Shown: positions 36,839 through 46,014 of the stretch, one piece after another
How positions within the stretch are numbered: position 1 is the stretch's first letter
Layout: each line of letters begins with the position of its first letter
Assembly (NCBI RefSeq): GCF_017115045.1
Contig: NZ_JABXKK010000092.1
Span: 62,001 to 126,000, forward strand
Length of the DNA stretch: 64,000 bases
Direction of reading: 5' to 3'
Origin: Nostoc sp. NMS8
GTDB lineage: Bacteria; Cyanobacteriota; Cyanobacteriia; Cyanobacteriales; Nostocaceae
Position numbers and translations under genes: made by a program
Notes under the pieces: generated by a model
Seen by the model: the letters and a program-made list of their open reading frames with translations, nothing else
Databases searched by the model: none
Told to the model about the DNA's origin: nothing

Positions 36839-37519
36839 TTAGTATCCCAGTGGCGAGGGTGTTTGTAGTTGCGTTTCAGAATTTGGTGTTGTGTTAGACG
36901 ATGCTTGCTTAGGACTTTGAGATACTGGAGGCAAGAAAATCATCCCTTCAGGAGTTGGTGATACCAGCCCTGCTGTTGGTTGTTCTGCTTCATTAGCCAT
37001 TTTATTTTTCAGTGTCGCGGTGGTTGTAGTTAGCAGGCGCTCATGACGTTGCAGGTTTTGCAGTCTGCGATATGACTGACCCCAAAGCTCTTGTGAATAT
37101 ACCGTCCAGCCATACACAGCAAGTGTTGATGCTACTAACAAAAACGCCAAAACTGATGAATAACGATGAAAAGTGTACAAGCGCAGCAACCACAAAGGTG
37201 TCGCTCCAGAATTAGGCATTGTGGGAAGATCAATAAAACCTAGCCCCTTACTCTTCTGATTCGGACTCGACTGCTCATTGAGATTTGGAACTTGTCGTCT
37301 ACCCAAATCTTTCACTGATTTAGCTACAACTGGCTCATTTGTGGGAGAAACCGCTAAATTTTTCGAGGAACGCTGTTGTCTTTGAGAGGATACTGGTGGA
37401 GAAATGCTCCGTGCTGCTGACTCCAAGCGTGCAGAGCGTCGCCTCCCTAAAGAAAGGATAGAATCTCGTCGGAACCAATTAGCCTTTGCAGAAACAGTAG
37501 ATTTACGAGCAACTACCAT
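36839..37519 (-). CDS. Single-TM protein, FtsL-like candidate
   Basis: 226 aa. The N-terminal 110 residues are basic and Ser/Arg-rich with no predicted fold; one TM helix follows (about 118-138, SVLAFLLVASTLAVYGWTVY), then a short helical segment with heptad spacing (LWGQSYRRLQNLQRHERLLT) and a Pro/Ser/Gln-rich tail. A small bitopic protein with a coiled coil just outside the membrane, directly upstream of ftsI, is the arrangement of FtsL in other bacteria. Cyanobacterial FtsL is poorly conserved, so the call rests on position and topology, not on sequence match. Confidence 0.65.
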   Translation of the reverse strand: MVVARKSTVSAKANWFRRDSILSLGRRRSARLESAARSISPPVSSQRQQRSSKNLAVSPTNEPVVAKSVKDLGRRQVPNLNEQSSPNQKSKGLGFIDLPTMPNSGATPLWLLRLYTFHRYSSVLAFLLVASTLAVYGWTVYSQELWGQSYRRLQNLQRHERLLTTTTATLKNKMANEAEQPTAGLVSPTPEGMIFLPPVSQSPKQASSNTTPNSETQLQTPSPLGY

Positions 37520-38013
37520 AATTTTTTTAGATAGAAAATACTGTACTTGAGATTGATTGTCTTAATTGTCTGTTTTTGCTGAGGTTAAAATCACCTTCTA
37601 TAAAACAAGCACACATAACAGGCTAGACCCTTTTAACTTTTCTGATAGGTAGCTGTACCAGTGTTTGCATCCCCTAGATATCCAATGTTTGTAATCAGCG
37701 ATTAAAAATTGGACAGCTTAACCTTTAGGTATCGCACCTAAAGTATGGCAACGTCGGGTAACAAGGTGCAATACTCTATGAAAAAAATAAAATTTTTTGC
37801 TATCATAGCTCGGTTTGCTAGAGAATTTGGTAATTTTCGTTTTGCTCTTGAGTTTAAGAGAAACTCATCAGGATGCGTAATCCCAAAAAGAATACCCCAA
37901 AGGATTGTTTTTTTTAAGTATGTAATCTCGCAAAATTAAAAAAAAGCAATAAATACGGTATCGTATTCAACAGGCGAAAAATTGTTCTAGCCACAATTGG
38001 TGAAAGAGGAGTT
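37520..38013. other. Non-coding spacer upstream of small lipoprotein
   Basis: About 490 bases between divergent genes. A 64-codon open stretch at 37745-37939 has no RBS and low-complexity Lys/Phe composition, so it is not called. No specific regulatory site was recognised. Confidence 0.35.
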
Positions 38014-38232
38014 ATGAAAACAAAAATCTTTGGTTTTGCTTTAATGTTAAGTCTGGCTGCAATTCTCGGAGCCTGTGAAGGTGGTGGTGGTACTGGTACT
38101 GCTACTCCAGCTGCTACAGGTGAACCAACTGATGCACCTGCTCCTGGTTCTACTCCTGCAACGACTCCCGTAGCGCCTGCAACGACTCCCGCTGCTACTC
38201 CTGCTGCTACTCCCACTGCTACTCCTAAATAA
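38014..38232 (+). CDS. Small Thr/Pro/Ala-rich lipoprotein
   Basis: 72 aa with a clear lipoprotein signal peptide (MKTKIFGFALMLSLAAILGAC; lipobox LGAC, lipidated Cys21), then a Gly run and a low-complexity tail of TPAAT/PATT-type repeats. A good RBS (GAGGAG, seven bases before ATG) supports translation. The tail is like a flexible linker, so the protein may be a surface spacer or anchor. No homologous function is recognised. Confidence 0.78.
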   Translation: MKTKIFGFALMLSLAAILGACEGGGGTGTATPAATGEPTDAPAPGSTPATTPVAPATTPAATPAATPTATPK

Positions 38233-38490
38233 GGCATCTTAAATACGCAAGATACTTCCCTTTTTTGGTATTTTGAATTGCTGAGACTACTGAATTTTGA
38301 GAGGGCAAAATAATTTAATTTATTGCGATCGCTAGCTGGCAATTGCTCTTGAGCATTCCCCGTAATCTATCCTGATACAGGATAAACCTGGTAATGTCAC
38401 TTGATATTGCCAGATTTTTATTGCAAAAATTTAGGTATTGGGCATGGGAAAAATAGATTTTCATCCTGCGTTGTGAACGCAGTTTAGAAT

Positions 38491-38823
38491 ATGGGGAGAG
38501 TGAAAGCGAGAAAGGCGATAAAATTACTGTGCTTAATTGTGATTAGTGCAACTTTGCTTATATTAAGTAGCGATTGGGGGTCATCTGTAATCGCATTACC
38601 GCCACCAGAGGATACACCAGAAGAAATATTACGGACACAGATTATCATAGAAGCGCGATCGCCTATTGATGGAAAATTCCTAACAGCCGCCGAATACATT
38701 CAATTACAAGCGCAGCTGCAAGAAGTCCCGCCCCCAAAACTAGACCCCAAAATCCGAGAACAGATTTACTTGCTTCGCTTACGTAAAACCTTGCTTCAGT
38801 TCTTCCCATTTTTAAATTTTTAA
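38491..38823 (+). CDS. Small exported cyanobacterial protein, function unknown
   Basis: 110 aa. Basic start, a hydrophobic segment (about 11-27, LLCLIVISATLLILSS) that can be a signal peptide or anchor, then a Pro/Glu-rich hydrophilic part with LPPPEDTPEEILRTQIIIEA and a C-terminal amphipathic helix (REQIYLLRLRKTLLQFFPF). The pattern recalls conserved cyanobacterial hypothetical proteins encoded near glgB, but no function is known to me. Start choice rests on the ATG before the basic n-region. Confidence 0.7.
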   Translation: MGRVKARKAIKLLCLIVISATLLILSSDWGSSVIALPPPEDTPEEILRTQIIIEARSPIDGKFLTAAEYIQLQAQLQEVPPPKLDPKIREQIYLLRLRKTLLQFFPFLNF

Positions 38824-38876
38824 TAAATTCGTCATTTGTCAGTGGTCATTTGTCATTCATCCTCTGTTTAATGCCC

Positions 38877-38935
38877 CATTCCGAATCCCCATTACCCCTT
38901 ATCCCAGAGGAGACCCCACCATCCCCAATGCCCCA
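38877..38935. repeat. Intergenic repeat with CCCCAGAGG core, second copy
   Basis: CATTCCGAATCCCCATTACC followed by CCTTATCCCAGAGGAGACC, direct relative of 27686-27736. Lies upstream of glgB. Confidence 0.7.
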
Positions 38936-39043
38936 TTCTGATGTAGGATAACGGTGGCGACAAAATTGCAAATAAATGTAAAGAATATAGATAGTTTAAA
39001 AAAGTAGATTTAGTTAATCACGTTATTTCACTTAGGTAGCTTC

Positions 39044-41335
39044 ATGTCCATGACCACGATCGCCCCTGAACAGGTTAACAGCATCGTTTGGAATCAGCAT
39101 AACGATCCCTTTGAAATACTAGGTTCTCATCCCATAGAACAAGACGGTAAAACTGTCTGGGCTGTGCGGGCCTACTTACCAAATGCGAGTGCAGCATGGG
39201 TTATTCTTCCTGAACAACGGAAGGAATACCCAATGCAAACAGTGCATCATCCCCACTTTTTTGAATGCACCATTGAAACCGCAGAACTGGCAAACTACCA
39301 GTTACGCATTAAAGAAGGGGAGCATGAGCGTGTCACTTATGACCCTTACGCTTTCCGTTCTCCAAATTTGACAGACTTTGACCTGCATTTATTTAGTGAA
39401 GGCAACCATCACCGAATATATGAAAAACTGGGAGCGCATCCCACGGTAATAGGCGGCGTTAAAGGCGTTTATTTTGCCGTTTGGGCACCCAATGCTCGTA
39501 ATGTCTCATTGTTGGGAGATTTCAACCTCTGGGATGGACGTAAAAACCAGATGCGTAAAGGTCCTACCGGAGTTTGGGAATTGTTTATTCCTGAAATCGG
39601 TGTGGGAGAGCATTATAAATATGAAATCAAAAATTTTGAAGGACACATTTACGAAAAATCCGATCCTTACGGTTTCCAGCAAGAAGCCCGCCCGAAAACA
39701 GCATCTATTGTCACTGATTTAGATGCTTACAGTTGGAATGACGAAAGCTGGATGGAAAAGCGGCGTCGCACTGAGCCTCTCACTCAGCCTGTTTCAGTCT
39801 ATGAAGTGCATTTAGGCTCTTGGTTACACGCTTCGAGTGCCGAACCTGCTAAACTGCCAAATGGTGAAATTGAACCTGTAGTTATCGTTTCGGAACTTAA
39901 GCCCGGCGCGCGCTTCCTTACCTACCGAGAATTAGCCGAGCGACTCATTCCTTATGTTAAAGAATTGGGATACACCCATATAGAAATACTTCCCATTGCA
40001 GAGCATCCCTTTGATGGTTCTTGGGGTTATCAAGTAACTGGGTACTATGCCCCCACCTCGCGTTTTGGCAGCCCCGAAGATTTCATGTATTTTGTTGACA
40101 AATGTCACCAAAATGATATAGGGATAATTGTAGATTGGGTTCCTGGTCACTTCCCTAAAGATGGACATGGTTTAGCTTTCTTTGATGGCAGCCACCTATA
40201 CGAACACGCCGATCCCCGCAAAGGCGAACATAAAGAATGGGGTACTTTGGTGTTCAACTACGGTCGCCATGAAGTTAGTAATTTTCTGGCAGCAAATGCC
40301 CTCTTCTGGTTTGATAAATACCACATTGACGGGATTCGTGTCGATGCTGTTGCCTCGATGCTGTATAACGATTACTGTCGCGAACCAGGAGAATGGCTGC
40401 CCAACCAGTACGGCGGCAGAGAAAACCTAGAAGCAGCAGATTTTCTGCGTCAGGTAAATCACATTATCTTTAGCTATTTCCCCGGTATTCTCTCAATTGC
40501 GGAAGAATCTACTTCCTGGCCAATGGTATCTTGGCCCACCTACACAGGCGGACTTGGTTTTAACTTAAAGTGGGATATGGGCTGGATGCATGATATGCTG
40601 GATTACTTCAGCATGGATCCTTGGTTCCGTCAGTTCCACCAAAACAACATTACCTTTAGTATGTGGTACAACCACAGCGAGAACTTCATGCTGGCTCTAT
40701 CACACGATGAAGTGGTGCATGGTAAGAGCAATATCATCGGTAAAATGCCGGGAGATACATGGCAGAAGTTAGGTAATGTGCGTTGTTTATTTAGCTATAT
40801 GTTTGCTCACCCAGGCAAGAAAACCATGTTTATGAGCATGGAGTTTGGGCAGTGGAGTGAGTGGAATGCTTGGACAGATTTGGAGTGGCATTTATTACAG
40901 CATGAAGCTCACCAACAGTTAAAAACGTTTTTCCAAGAATTGAACCATCTCTACCGTTCTGAGCCAGTTTTGTATACCCAGGATTTTGCTGAACCGGGGT
41001 TTGAATGGATTGATTGTAGCGATAATCGCCATAGTGTGGTTTCCTTCATGCGTCGCGACAAGGATTCTGATGATTTTGCGATCGTCGTTTGCAATTTTAC
41101 ACCACAACCCCATTCTCATTACCGCATCGGTGTACCGCAAAAGGGATTTTATACGGAGTTGTTCAATAGTGATGCGCGTCAGTATGGCGGCAGCAATATG
41201 GGCAACTTAGGTGGTAAATGGACGGATGATTGGTCTTTGCACAGTCGTCCTTATTCGCTGGATTTGTGTTTGCCACCTTTGGGTGTGTTGATTCTCAAGC
41301 TGGATAAGAAGAAGACTGCTGAAGTGATTGGATAA
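39044..41335 (+). CDS. glgB: 1,4-alpha-glucan branching enzyme GlgB
   Basis: Introduces alpha-1,6 branches into glycogen; 763 aa, typical of cyanobacterial GlgB with the long N-terminus. Two N-terminal CBM48-like regions (about 15-105 and 125-225), GH13 catalytic domain (about 265-620) and C-terminal beta domain. Catalytic residues: nucleophile Asp in IDGIRVDAVASMLY, acid/base Glu in SIAEESTSWP, and transition-state Asp in LSHDEVVHGKS. Start ATG at 39044, with another ATG two codons later. A terminator hairpin follows the stop. Confidence 0.96.
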   Translation: MSMTTIAPEQVNSIVWNQHNDPFEILGSHPIEQDGKTVWAVRAYLPNASAAWVILPEQRKEYPMQTVHHPHFFECTIETAELANYQLRIKEGEHERVTYDPYAFRSPNLTDFDLHLFSEGNHHRIYEKLGAHPTVIGGVKGVYFAVWAPNARNVSLLGDFNLWDGRKNQMRKGPTGVWELFIPEIGVGEHYKYEIKNFEGHIYEKSDPYGFQQEARPKTASIVTDLDAYSWNDESWMEKRRRTEPLTQPVSVYEVHLGSWLHASSAEPAKLPNGEIEPVVIVSELKPGARFLTYRELAERLIPYVKELGYTHIEILPIAEHPFDGSWGYQVTGYYAPTSRFGSPEDFMYFVDKCHQNDIGIIVDWVPGHFPKDGHGLAFFDGSHLYEHADPRKGEHKEWGTLVFNYGRHEVSNFLAANALFWFDKYHIDGIRVDAVASMLYNDYCREPGEWLPNQYGGRENLEAADFLRQVNHIIFSYFPGILSIAEESTSWPMVSWPTYTGGLGFNLKWDMGWMHDMLDYFSMDPWFRQFHQNNITFSMWYNHSENFMLALSHDEVVHGKSNIIGKMPGDTWQKLGNVRCLFSYMFAHPGKKTMFMSMEFGQWSEWNAWTDLEWHLLQHEAHQQLKTFFQELNHLYRSEPVLYTQDFAEPGFEWIDCSDNRHSVVSFMRRDKDSDDFAIVVCNFTPQPHSHYRIGVPQKGFYTELFNSDARQYGGSNMGNLGGKWTDDWSLHSRPYSLDLCLPPLGVLILKLDKKKTAEVIG

Positions 41336-41342
41336 TAATTTG

Positions 41343-41370
41343 GGGTGGGCATCGCCCATCCTTAATTTTT
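41343..41370 (+). terminator. Terminator of glgB
   Basis: Stem GGGTGGGC / GCCCATCC with a three-base loop and one mismatch, followed by TTAATTTTTG, eight bases behind the glgB stop. Confidence 0.75.
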
Positions 41371-41441
41371 GTTTAAGATAAAAGATAAATGACTGTCAAT
41401 AGCTTCGATTAAGGTTTTTTGATGAAAATTATAGATCGCAA

Positions 41442-41506
41442 AGACGCGATAAATCGCCGTCAAGACAAAAGACTGATTATTGTAAAGACGGCGATTCATC
41501 GCGTCT
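41442..41506. repeat. 20-bp inverted pair of the AGACGCGATAAATCGCCGTC repeat
   Basis: Arms AGACGCGATAAATCGCCGTC (41442-41461) and GACGGCGATTCATCGCGTCT (41487-41506), one mismatch, 25-base loop. Each arm is itself a near-palindrome of the family at 3020-3042. Nothing else was seen in 41371-41696. Confidence 0.8.
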
Positions 41507-41696
41507 CTTGTCTTAACCAAATGAGAGAATAAACAATCTTGCACAACATAATTAGTAGAGATAAGCTGAGGTGCTATTAAAGGCTACACCTATACGCTTT
41601 TAGAACAACTGTAGAAGCAAAGTGAAAAGGCAGGCATATCTGGATTGCAAATGATAACCAAAACCTTGAAACTGAAATTATTGGTATCTAAATAGC

Positions 41697-41948
41697 ATGA
41701 CAGACATAACAGATTTATCAAAAATAATTGCTAACAAAGGCGACAATTCATTAATTGTGCCAGATGTAAACTTACAGTCACAAGAAGACGTAGAACTTGA
41801 GCGAAAATTGCGAGAACTCAAGTTTAAACAAGAACTAAGAAAAGATTGGATTTTATTTATTGTTAGAGATGTAATAATTTTTCCTGCCGCCATCCTTTTT
41901 ATTTTTGCTGTCAGCGGTTATTCTTTATTTATTCAGATTCATGGGTGA
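41697..41948 (+). CDS. Small single-TM protein, function unknown
   Basis: 83 aa. A hydrophilic N-terminal part with a charged helix (EDVELERKLRELKFKQELRK, about 31-50) leads to one TM helix (about 54-77, ILFIVRDVIIFPAAILFIF), so it is probably an inner-membrane protein with a cytoplasmic coiled coil. No RBS stands out, and it lies in a repeat-rich spacer. The next gene downstream (42409) is also a coiled-coil membrane protein, but a repeat element separates them. No function assigned. Confidence 0.55.
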   Translation: MTDITDLSKIIANKGDNSLIVPDVNLQSQEDVELERKLRELKFKQELRKDWILFIVRDVIIFPAAILFIFAVSGYSLFIQIHG

Positions 41949-42139
41949 TATATCTGATGATATATAGCAATTTTATCTAATTCGTGAAAATCGTAAGGTT
42001 TAGATCCCCGACTTATTGAAGAAGTCAGGGATTTCGTGCAGTACAAGAAAATTTGCTTAACTAATTTTACAGACGACGAAAGCAACTTGCTACAAGTAGA
42101 CTCATCTTTATATCCACACAAATTTTGCTGGGTATAAGG

Positions 42140-42271
42140 CAATACGGTTCAGTTAAGCATTTCTTTCTTCTCTCTGCGTTCTTTGCGCTTCTCTACGAGA
42201 CGCTACGTGAAGGCGGTTCGTTCAAAAATTGACTTTGGTAACAGAGTTTTAGCCTCAACTGAACCGTATTG
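42140..42271. mobile_element. Element with 15-bp terminal inverted repeats (CAATACGGTTCAGTT)
   Basis: 132-bp non-coding stretch bounded by perfect 15-base inverted repeats CAATACGGTTCAGTT and AACTGAACCGTATTG. The middle contains a small palindromic repeat (TCTACGAGACGCTACGTGAA) of another family. Only one copy is visible here, so mobility is inferred from the ends. Confidence 0.6.
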
Positions 42272-42408
42272 TATCATATTGTACAAAAAATCTTGATATG
42301 GTTTACCAGTATTAACTCGTCTGAAAAAGTTGGGACAAAATGCCAACATTCTAGAAATTTGATTGCTATATTAGACTAAATAACTATTCTGGCAAGGGTT
42401 AAAAAGCT

Positions 42409-43128
42409 GTGCAGGATGATTTAAAAGGCTTGGAAATTAGTCAAGATGATTTGCAAAAGCTGACTAATTTACCTGTTAATGAGGAACTTTTAATCATTAC
42501 AAAAACTCTAAATAGATTCGCAAGGATATATATACAAAAGCTGAAAAGCTCTGAAGGGGCAACTGTAGTTTTTATCGGATTTTCTACATTTGTTTTTGTA
42601 TATATTCTATTTGATTTAATTGTTAAAATTTTTGTGACGTGGATAACAATTCCATCTTGGATATTATTAATTCTCTTAGGTCTTTGGGTTGGCGGATTTG
42701 CACAAACTATCTTATATTTAATCTGGAAAAGTAGAAGTAAAGTTGTCAAAAATAATATGACAAAATCTCTTTACATCCTGTTAAATGAGGTTAATAGATA
42801 TAATACTGTTATTAGAGTAATAGATATCAATGACCAAATCGAAGAAGCTGGTAATGCAGAAGTAGCTATAAAAGAAAGAGAGGGTGTGATCGAAGCGCTT
42901 AAACTCACTAAAGCTGATTTAGTTCGCGCTTTGAAGACAGAAAGAATTTTGAGGGAAAATAAGAACTTTATTCTGAGTAATACAGAACTATTCGTCAACA
43001 ATTTAGCAACTTTAACAGCTATGCAAGTAACTGAACAAGCTACTGAACATGGAAGGTTGCTCAATGAAGCATTACAAATTGCATTAGATGTGCAACACGA
43101 AATGAAAAGATTACAGACTCAGCGTTAA
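42409..43128 (+). CDS. Membrane protein with long cytoplasmic coiled coil
   Basis: 239 aa starting at a GTG. A charged N-terminal helix (about 1-45) is followed by two TM helices (about 54-75 and 80-107) and a long helical C-terminal part (about 115-239) with heptad character and little Pro or Gly. Not recognised as a known family. It could be a stress- or envelope-associated scaffold, but this is a guess. It is flanked by repeats on both sides, with no operon partner. Confidence 0.62.
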   Translation: MQDDLKGLEISQDDLQKLTNLPVNEELLIITKTLNRFARIYIQKLKSSEGATVVFIGFSTFVFVYILFDLIVKIFVTWITIPSWILLILLGLWVGGFAQTILYLIWKSRSKVVKNNMTKSLYILLNEVNRYNTVIRVIDINDQIEEAGNAEVAIKEREGVIEALKLTKADLVRALKTERILRENKNFILSNTELFVNNLATLTAMQVTEQATEHGRLLNEALQIALDVQHEMKRLQTQR

Positions 43129-43141
43129 GATAATTCGTAAT

Positions 43142-43200
43142 GACGCTCTCTAGGAGACGCTATGCGTCGCTTGCCTCTTTGCAGAAGTACGTGACTCGCT
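43142..43200. repeat. Palindromic small repeat cluster
   Basis: GACGCTCTCTAGGAGACGC and TGCGTCGCTTGCCTC, plus TGACTCGCTAACG: same family of GAGACGC/GCGTCGC palindromes as near 42190, 49003 and 55940. Confidence 0.55.
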
Positions 43201-43384
43201 AACGTAATTAAGTTTTGTAATGGAGATTTAGAAGGTGTGGTACTTTCGATAAGTCCATAAATGCTGCTGGGTTGGTTTCCAAGCGACTCACCAGACATTA
43301 TCAATGGCTTTTGACAGAATCCTTCTCAGGGTTGCAATCACCGATCTAACATAAAGAATATTCATAAAGCGATCGCTTATCTAT

Positions 43385-44152
43385 ATGGACTGGAAAGAAA
43401 TTAGAGGGAACTGGGTAATTATTCCCCGAAATCCCATAGGTATCGTTCATTTTTTAGGAGGTGCATTTGTCGCCACTGCACCGCACATTACTTATCGCTG
43501 GTTACTCGAACAACTGGCAAGTAAAGGTTATGTTGTAATTGCTACGCCTTTCATCAATACATTGGATCATACTGCGATCGCCAAATCCGTACTGTTAAAC
43601 TTTGACCGTACCCTCGAACGCTTACAGGATTCTGGGGCATTACGCAAGCTTTACTTCCCCATCTACGGCGTTGGACATAGTATGGGCTGTAAACTTCACT
43701 TGTTGATTGGTAGCCTCTTTAAAGTAGAACGTGCAGGCAATATTTTAATATCCTTCAACAACTACGCCGCTAAAGAAGCTATCCCCCTAGTAGAGCAATT
43801 TAATTCTACTTGGAAAATCGAGTTTACTCCCTCACCGTTGGAAACTAACAAGCTTGTTCAAGAACGTTACAATGTCCGGCGCAATTTATTAATAAAATTT
43901 AGTAATGACAACATCGATCAATCGGCAGCTTTAACCAAAATCTTACAAGAACGTTTTGATGACATGGTGACAGCACAAACGTTACCAGGAACTCATACAA
44001 CACCTCTAGGTCAAGATATTAAATGGCAAACTGGAACATCTTTCACCCCTTTTGACGCTTTAGGGCAATGGTTTAAGCAAGAAGCATACCGTGACTTAAA
44101 CCAGCTAAAAAGCAACATCCTCTTATGGCTAAATCCTTTGGCAGCACCATAA
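43385..44152 (+). CDS. DUF1350 alpha/beta-hydrolase-like protein
   Basis: 255 aa, a family confined mostly to cyanobacteria and plastids. The alpha/beta-hydrolase traits are the oxyanion region VHFLGGAFV (about 22-30) and a nucleophile elbow GVGHSMGCKLH (about 97-107, Ser100-like position). A C-terminal acidic residue and a His (LPGTHTTPLG) could complete a triad. Substrate unknown. Complete; ATG start preceded by GCGATCGC and no strong RBS. Confidence 0.85.
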   Translation: MDWKEIRGNWVIIPRNPIGIVHFLGGAFVATAPHITYRWLLEQLASKGYVVIATPFINTLDHTAIAKSVLLNFDRTLERLQDSGALRKLYFPIYGVGHSMGCKLHLLIGSLFKVERAGNILISFNNYAAKEAIPLVEQFNSTWKIEFTPSPLETNKLVQERYNVRRNLLIKFSNDNIDQSAALTKILQERFDDMVTAQTLPGTHTTPLGQDIKWQTGTSFTPFDALGQWFKQEAYRDLNQLKSNILLWLNPLAAP

Positions 44153-44240
44153 TGTTTTATGACTGTTTGACAGTTATAAATTCGATAGGTAAATAAAAAT
44201 GATTTCTAATACTTCTGGGTTTAGTCTAATAGAAGCTAAC

Positions 44241-44265
44241 CCCCAACTCCTTACTAGAGTTGGGG
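44241..44265. repeat. Hairpin repeat CCCCAACTC / GAGTTGGGG
   Basis: Perfect nine-base stem with seven-base loop in the 400-base gap 44153-44550. It is flanked by GCTAA and ATAGC and followed by ATTTTTC, so it may end transcription of the DUF1350 gene. No other gene was seen in this gap. Confidence 0.6.
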
Positions 44266-44550
44266 ACTATAGCATTTTTCATTCAGATGGGGTACAACGT
44301 TATATCGCAAGGTGTAGGGAACATGCCGTGCCTCTACGGGTGTACCTCACGTAAACGAGAACCACCATAAGATTCAAAGCTCTATCCTTTTAAGAGAGAG
44401 GAATGGAAGTGAGGTCAAAGTCTATTGCATACAAACAATAAGTGCTATAGTAGCATCCCTATATTGATACTACTAGCTTATTAGCCCATAGCATATTTTT
44501 ATTTTATATTTTGATAGCAAATTATTAATGAGTGTTTCTTACAACTGTAT

Positions 44551-45687
44551 ATGTTTCAAATACTAATAATTGATGATGATTATTCAATAAAAATACTTCT
44601 GAAAAGGATGTTGGAAAAACAGGGTTATGAGGTCGTTACTGCCAGTAGCGGCGAGGAAGGAATAGAAAAGGCACTAGTTTATCGTCCAGCACTAATTATT
44701 TGTGATTGGATCATGCCGGGGTTGACTGGACTAGAAGTTTGCCACCGTATTAAGACAGACCCCAAATTTTTCACCACATTCTTTATTTTATTAACATCCT
44801 TAGATTCCGTTGCCGATTGTGTCAAAGGTTTAGATGCTGGTGCTGATGATTTTATCTCCAAACCTATTGAGCATAATGAATTACAAGCACGGGTAAGAGC
44901 GGGATTACGCCTGCATCAGTTGAGCAGAGATTTGCAGGATCAAAAGTTGCTTTTAGAATCAGAAATGTCAGAAGCCGCAGACTATGTGCGATCGCTGCTA
45001 CCTCTTTCTATGACCGAACCCTTCAAGATAAATTTCCGGTTCATTCCCTCGCGACAACTCGGCGGTGACTGTTTCGATTACTATTGGCTCGATGATGATT
45101 ATCTGGCAATTTACTTACTCGATACCGCCGGACATGGATTGAAAGCTACTCTTCCCTCTGTTTCAGTGCTGAATTTGCTGCGTTCTCGTGCGCTTAAAGG
45201 TCTGAATTACTATCAACCTAGTGATGTATTGAAGGCTTTGAATGATACTTTTCAAATGAATTATCAAAACGATAAATACTTTACGATTTGGTATGGAGTT
45301 TACAACCGAATTAACCGCCAGTTAATTTATGCTAGTGCAGGTCATCCACCAGCAGTTTTAGTAACCGGCACATCTCCAAGAAAATCTGAAGTTAAACTCT
45401 TGAAAACCTCCGGTATGCCAGTTGGGATGTTTCCAGAGGCAAAATATGTTGATGCTTCTTGCAATATTGAAGAATTTAGTACCCTTTATATTTTTAGTGA
45501 TGGTGCTTATGAAATCACTAAATCAGAGGGCGCACTTTGGAGTTTGGATGCTTTTATTCAGCTATTAGTTAGCTTGCAAGATCCAGTTGATAACCAACTC
45601 GATCGCGTACTAAGTTATTTAATTGCTCTGAACTCCAAAGATGCTTTTGATGATGATTTATCTATTTTGCAAATGAAGTTTGATTAA
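44551..45687 (+). CDS. Receiver-PP2C phosphatase (RsbU-like response regulator)
   Basis: 378 aa. N-terminal receiver (about 1-118): acidic IDDDY, phospho-acceptor Asp in LIICDWIMPGLTGLE (about residue 53), Lys in ISKP. A short coiled coil (about 125-150) joins it to a SpoIIE/PP2C-type Ser phosphatase domain (about 160-375) with metal-binding motifs RQLGGDCFDYYWLDD, LDTAGHGLKATLPSV, YASAGHPPAVLV and FSDGAYE. Such proteins dephosphorylate STAS anti-anti-sigma factors; one is encoded tail to tail with no gap. Phosphorelay control of a partner switch is therefore inferred. Confidence 0.9.
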   Translation: MFQILIIDDDYSIKILLKRMLEKQGYEVVTASSGEEGIEKALVYRPALIICDWIMPGLTGLEVCHRIKTDPKFFTTFFILLTSLDSVADCVKGLDAGADDFISKPIEHNELQARVRAGLRLHQLSRDLQDQKLLLESEMSEAADYVRSLLPLSMTEPFKINFRFIPSRQLGGDCFDYYWLDDDYLAIYLLDTAGHGLKATLPSVSVLNLLRSRALKGLNYYQPSDVLKALNDTFQMNYQNDKYFTIWYGVYNRINRQLIYASAGHPPAVLVTGTSPRKSEVKLLKTSGMPVGMFPEAKYVDASCNIEEFSTLYIFSDGAYEITKSEGALWSLDAFIQLLVSLQDPVDNQLDRVLSYLIALNSKDAFDDDLSILQMKFD

Positions 45688-46014
45688 TTAAGTATTAGAA
45701 ACTAAAACTTGATTAAATGCATCTTGACTAGGGAATATTTCAAATACTTTATCCATATTAGTCAGTTCAAATAATATCCTGACTTGCTCATTAATTGAGC
45801 AGAGAACAAGTTTAGTATCTGCTGCACGCAAGGTTTTAAAAGCTAATACTAAAGCTCCCAAACCGGAACTATCCATAAACGTTACATCTTTAAAATCAAC
45901 TAACACGATTTTCGCACCCTTCTCTAGAATCTCAGTGATATTTTGTCGAAATTCTTGTGAAGTTGTGGCGTTCAAATTACCACTGAGCTTAATAACTTTT
46001 ACTTGTTCTCTCAT
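45688..46014 (-). CDS. STAS anti-sigma factor antagonist (RsbV-like)
   Basis: 108 aa, one STAS domain. The phosphorylatable Ser lies in the family motif VTFMDSSGLGALVLAFK (about 48-64). Its stop codon directly abuts that of the convergent receiver-phosphatase gene, so the two form a convergent phosphatase-substrate pair rather than an operon. No cognate anti-sigma kinase or sigma factor is present in the window. Function in general stress signalling is inferred from the family. Confidence 0.9.
   Translation of the reverse strand: MREQVKVIKLSGNLNATTSQEFRQNITEILEKGAKIVLVDFKDVTFMDSSGLGALVLAFKTLRAADTKLVLCSINEQVRILFELTNMDKVFEIFPSQDAFNQVLVSNT

Noticed and set aside
37745..37939. 64-codon open stretch before the small lipoprotein
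   Set aside because: No RBS, low complexity, overlaps what should be promoter DNA.
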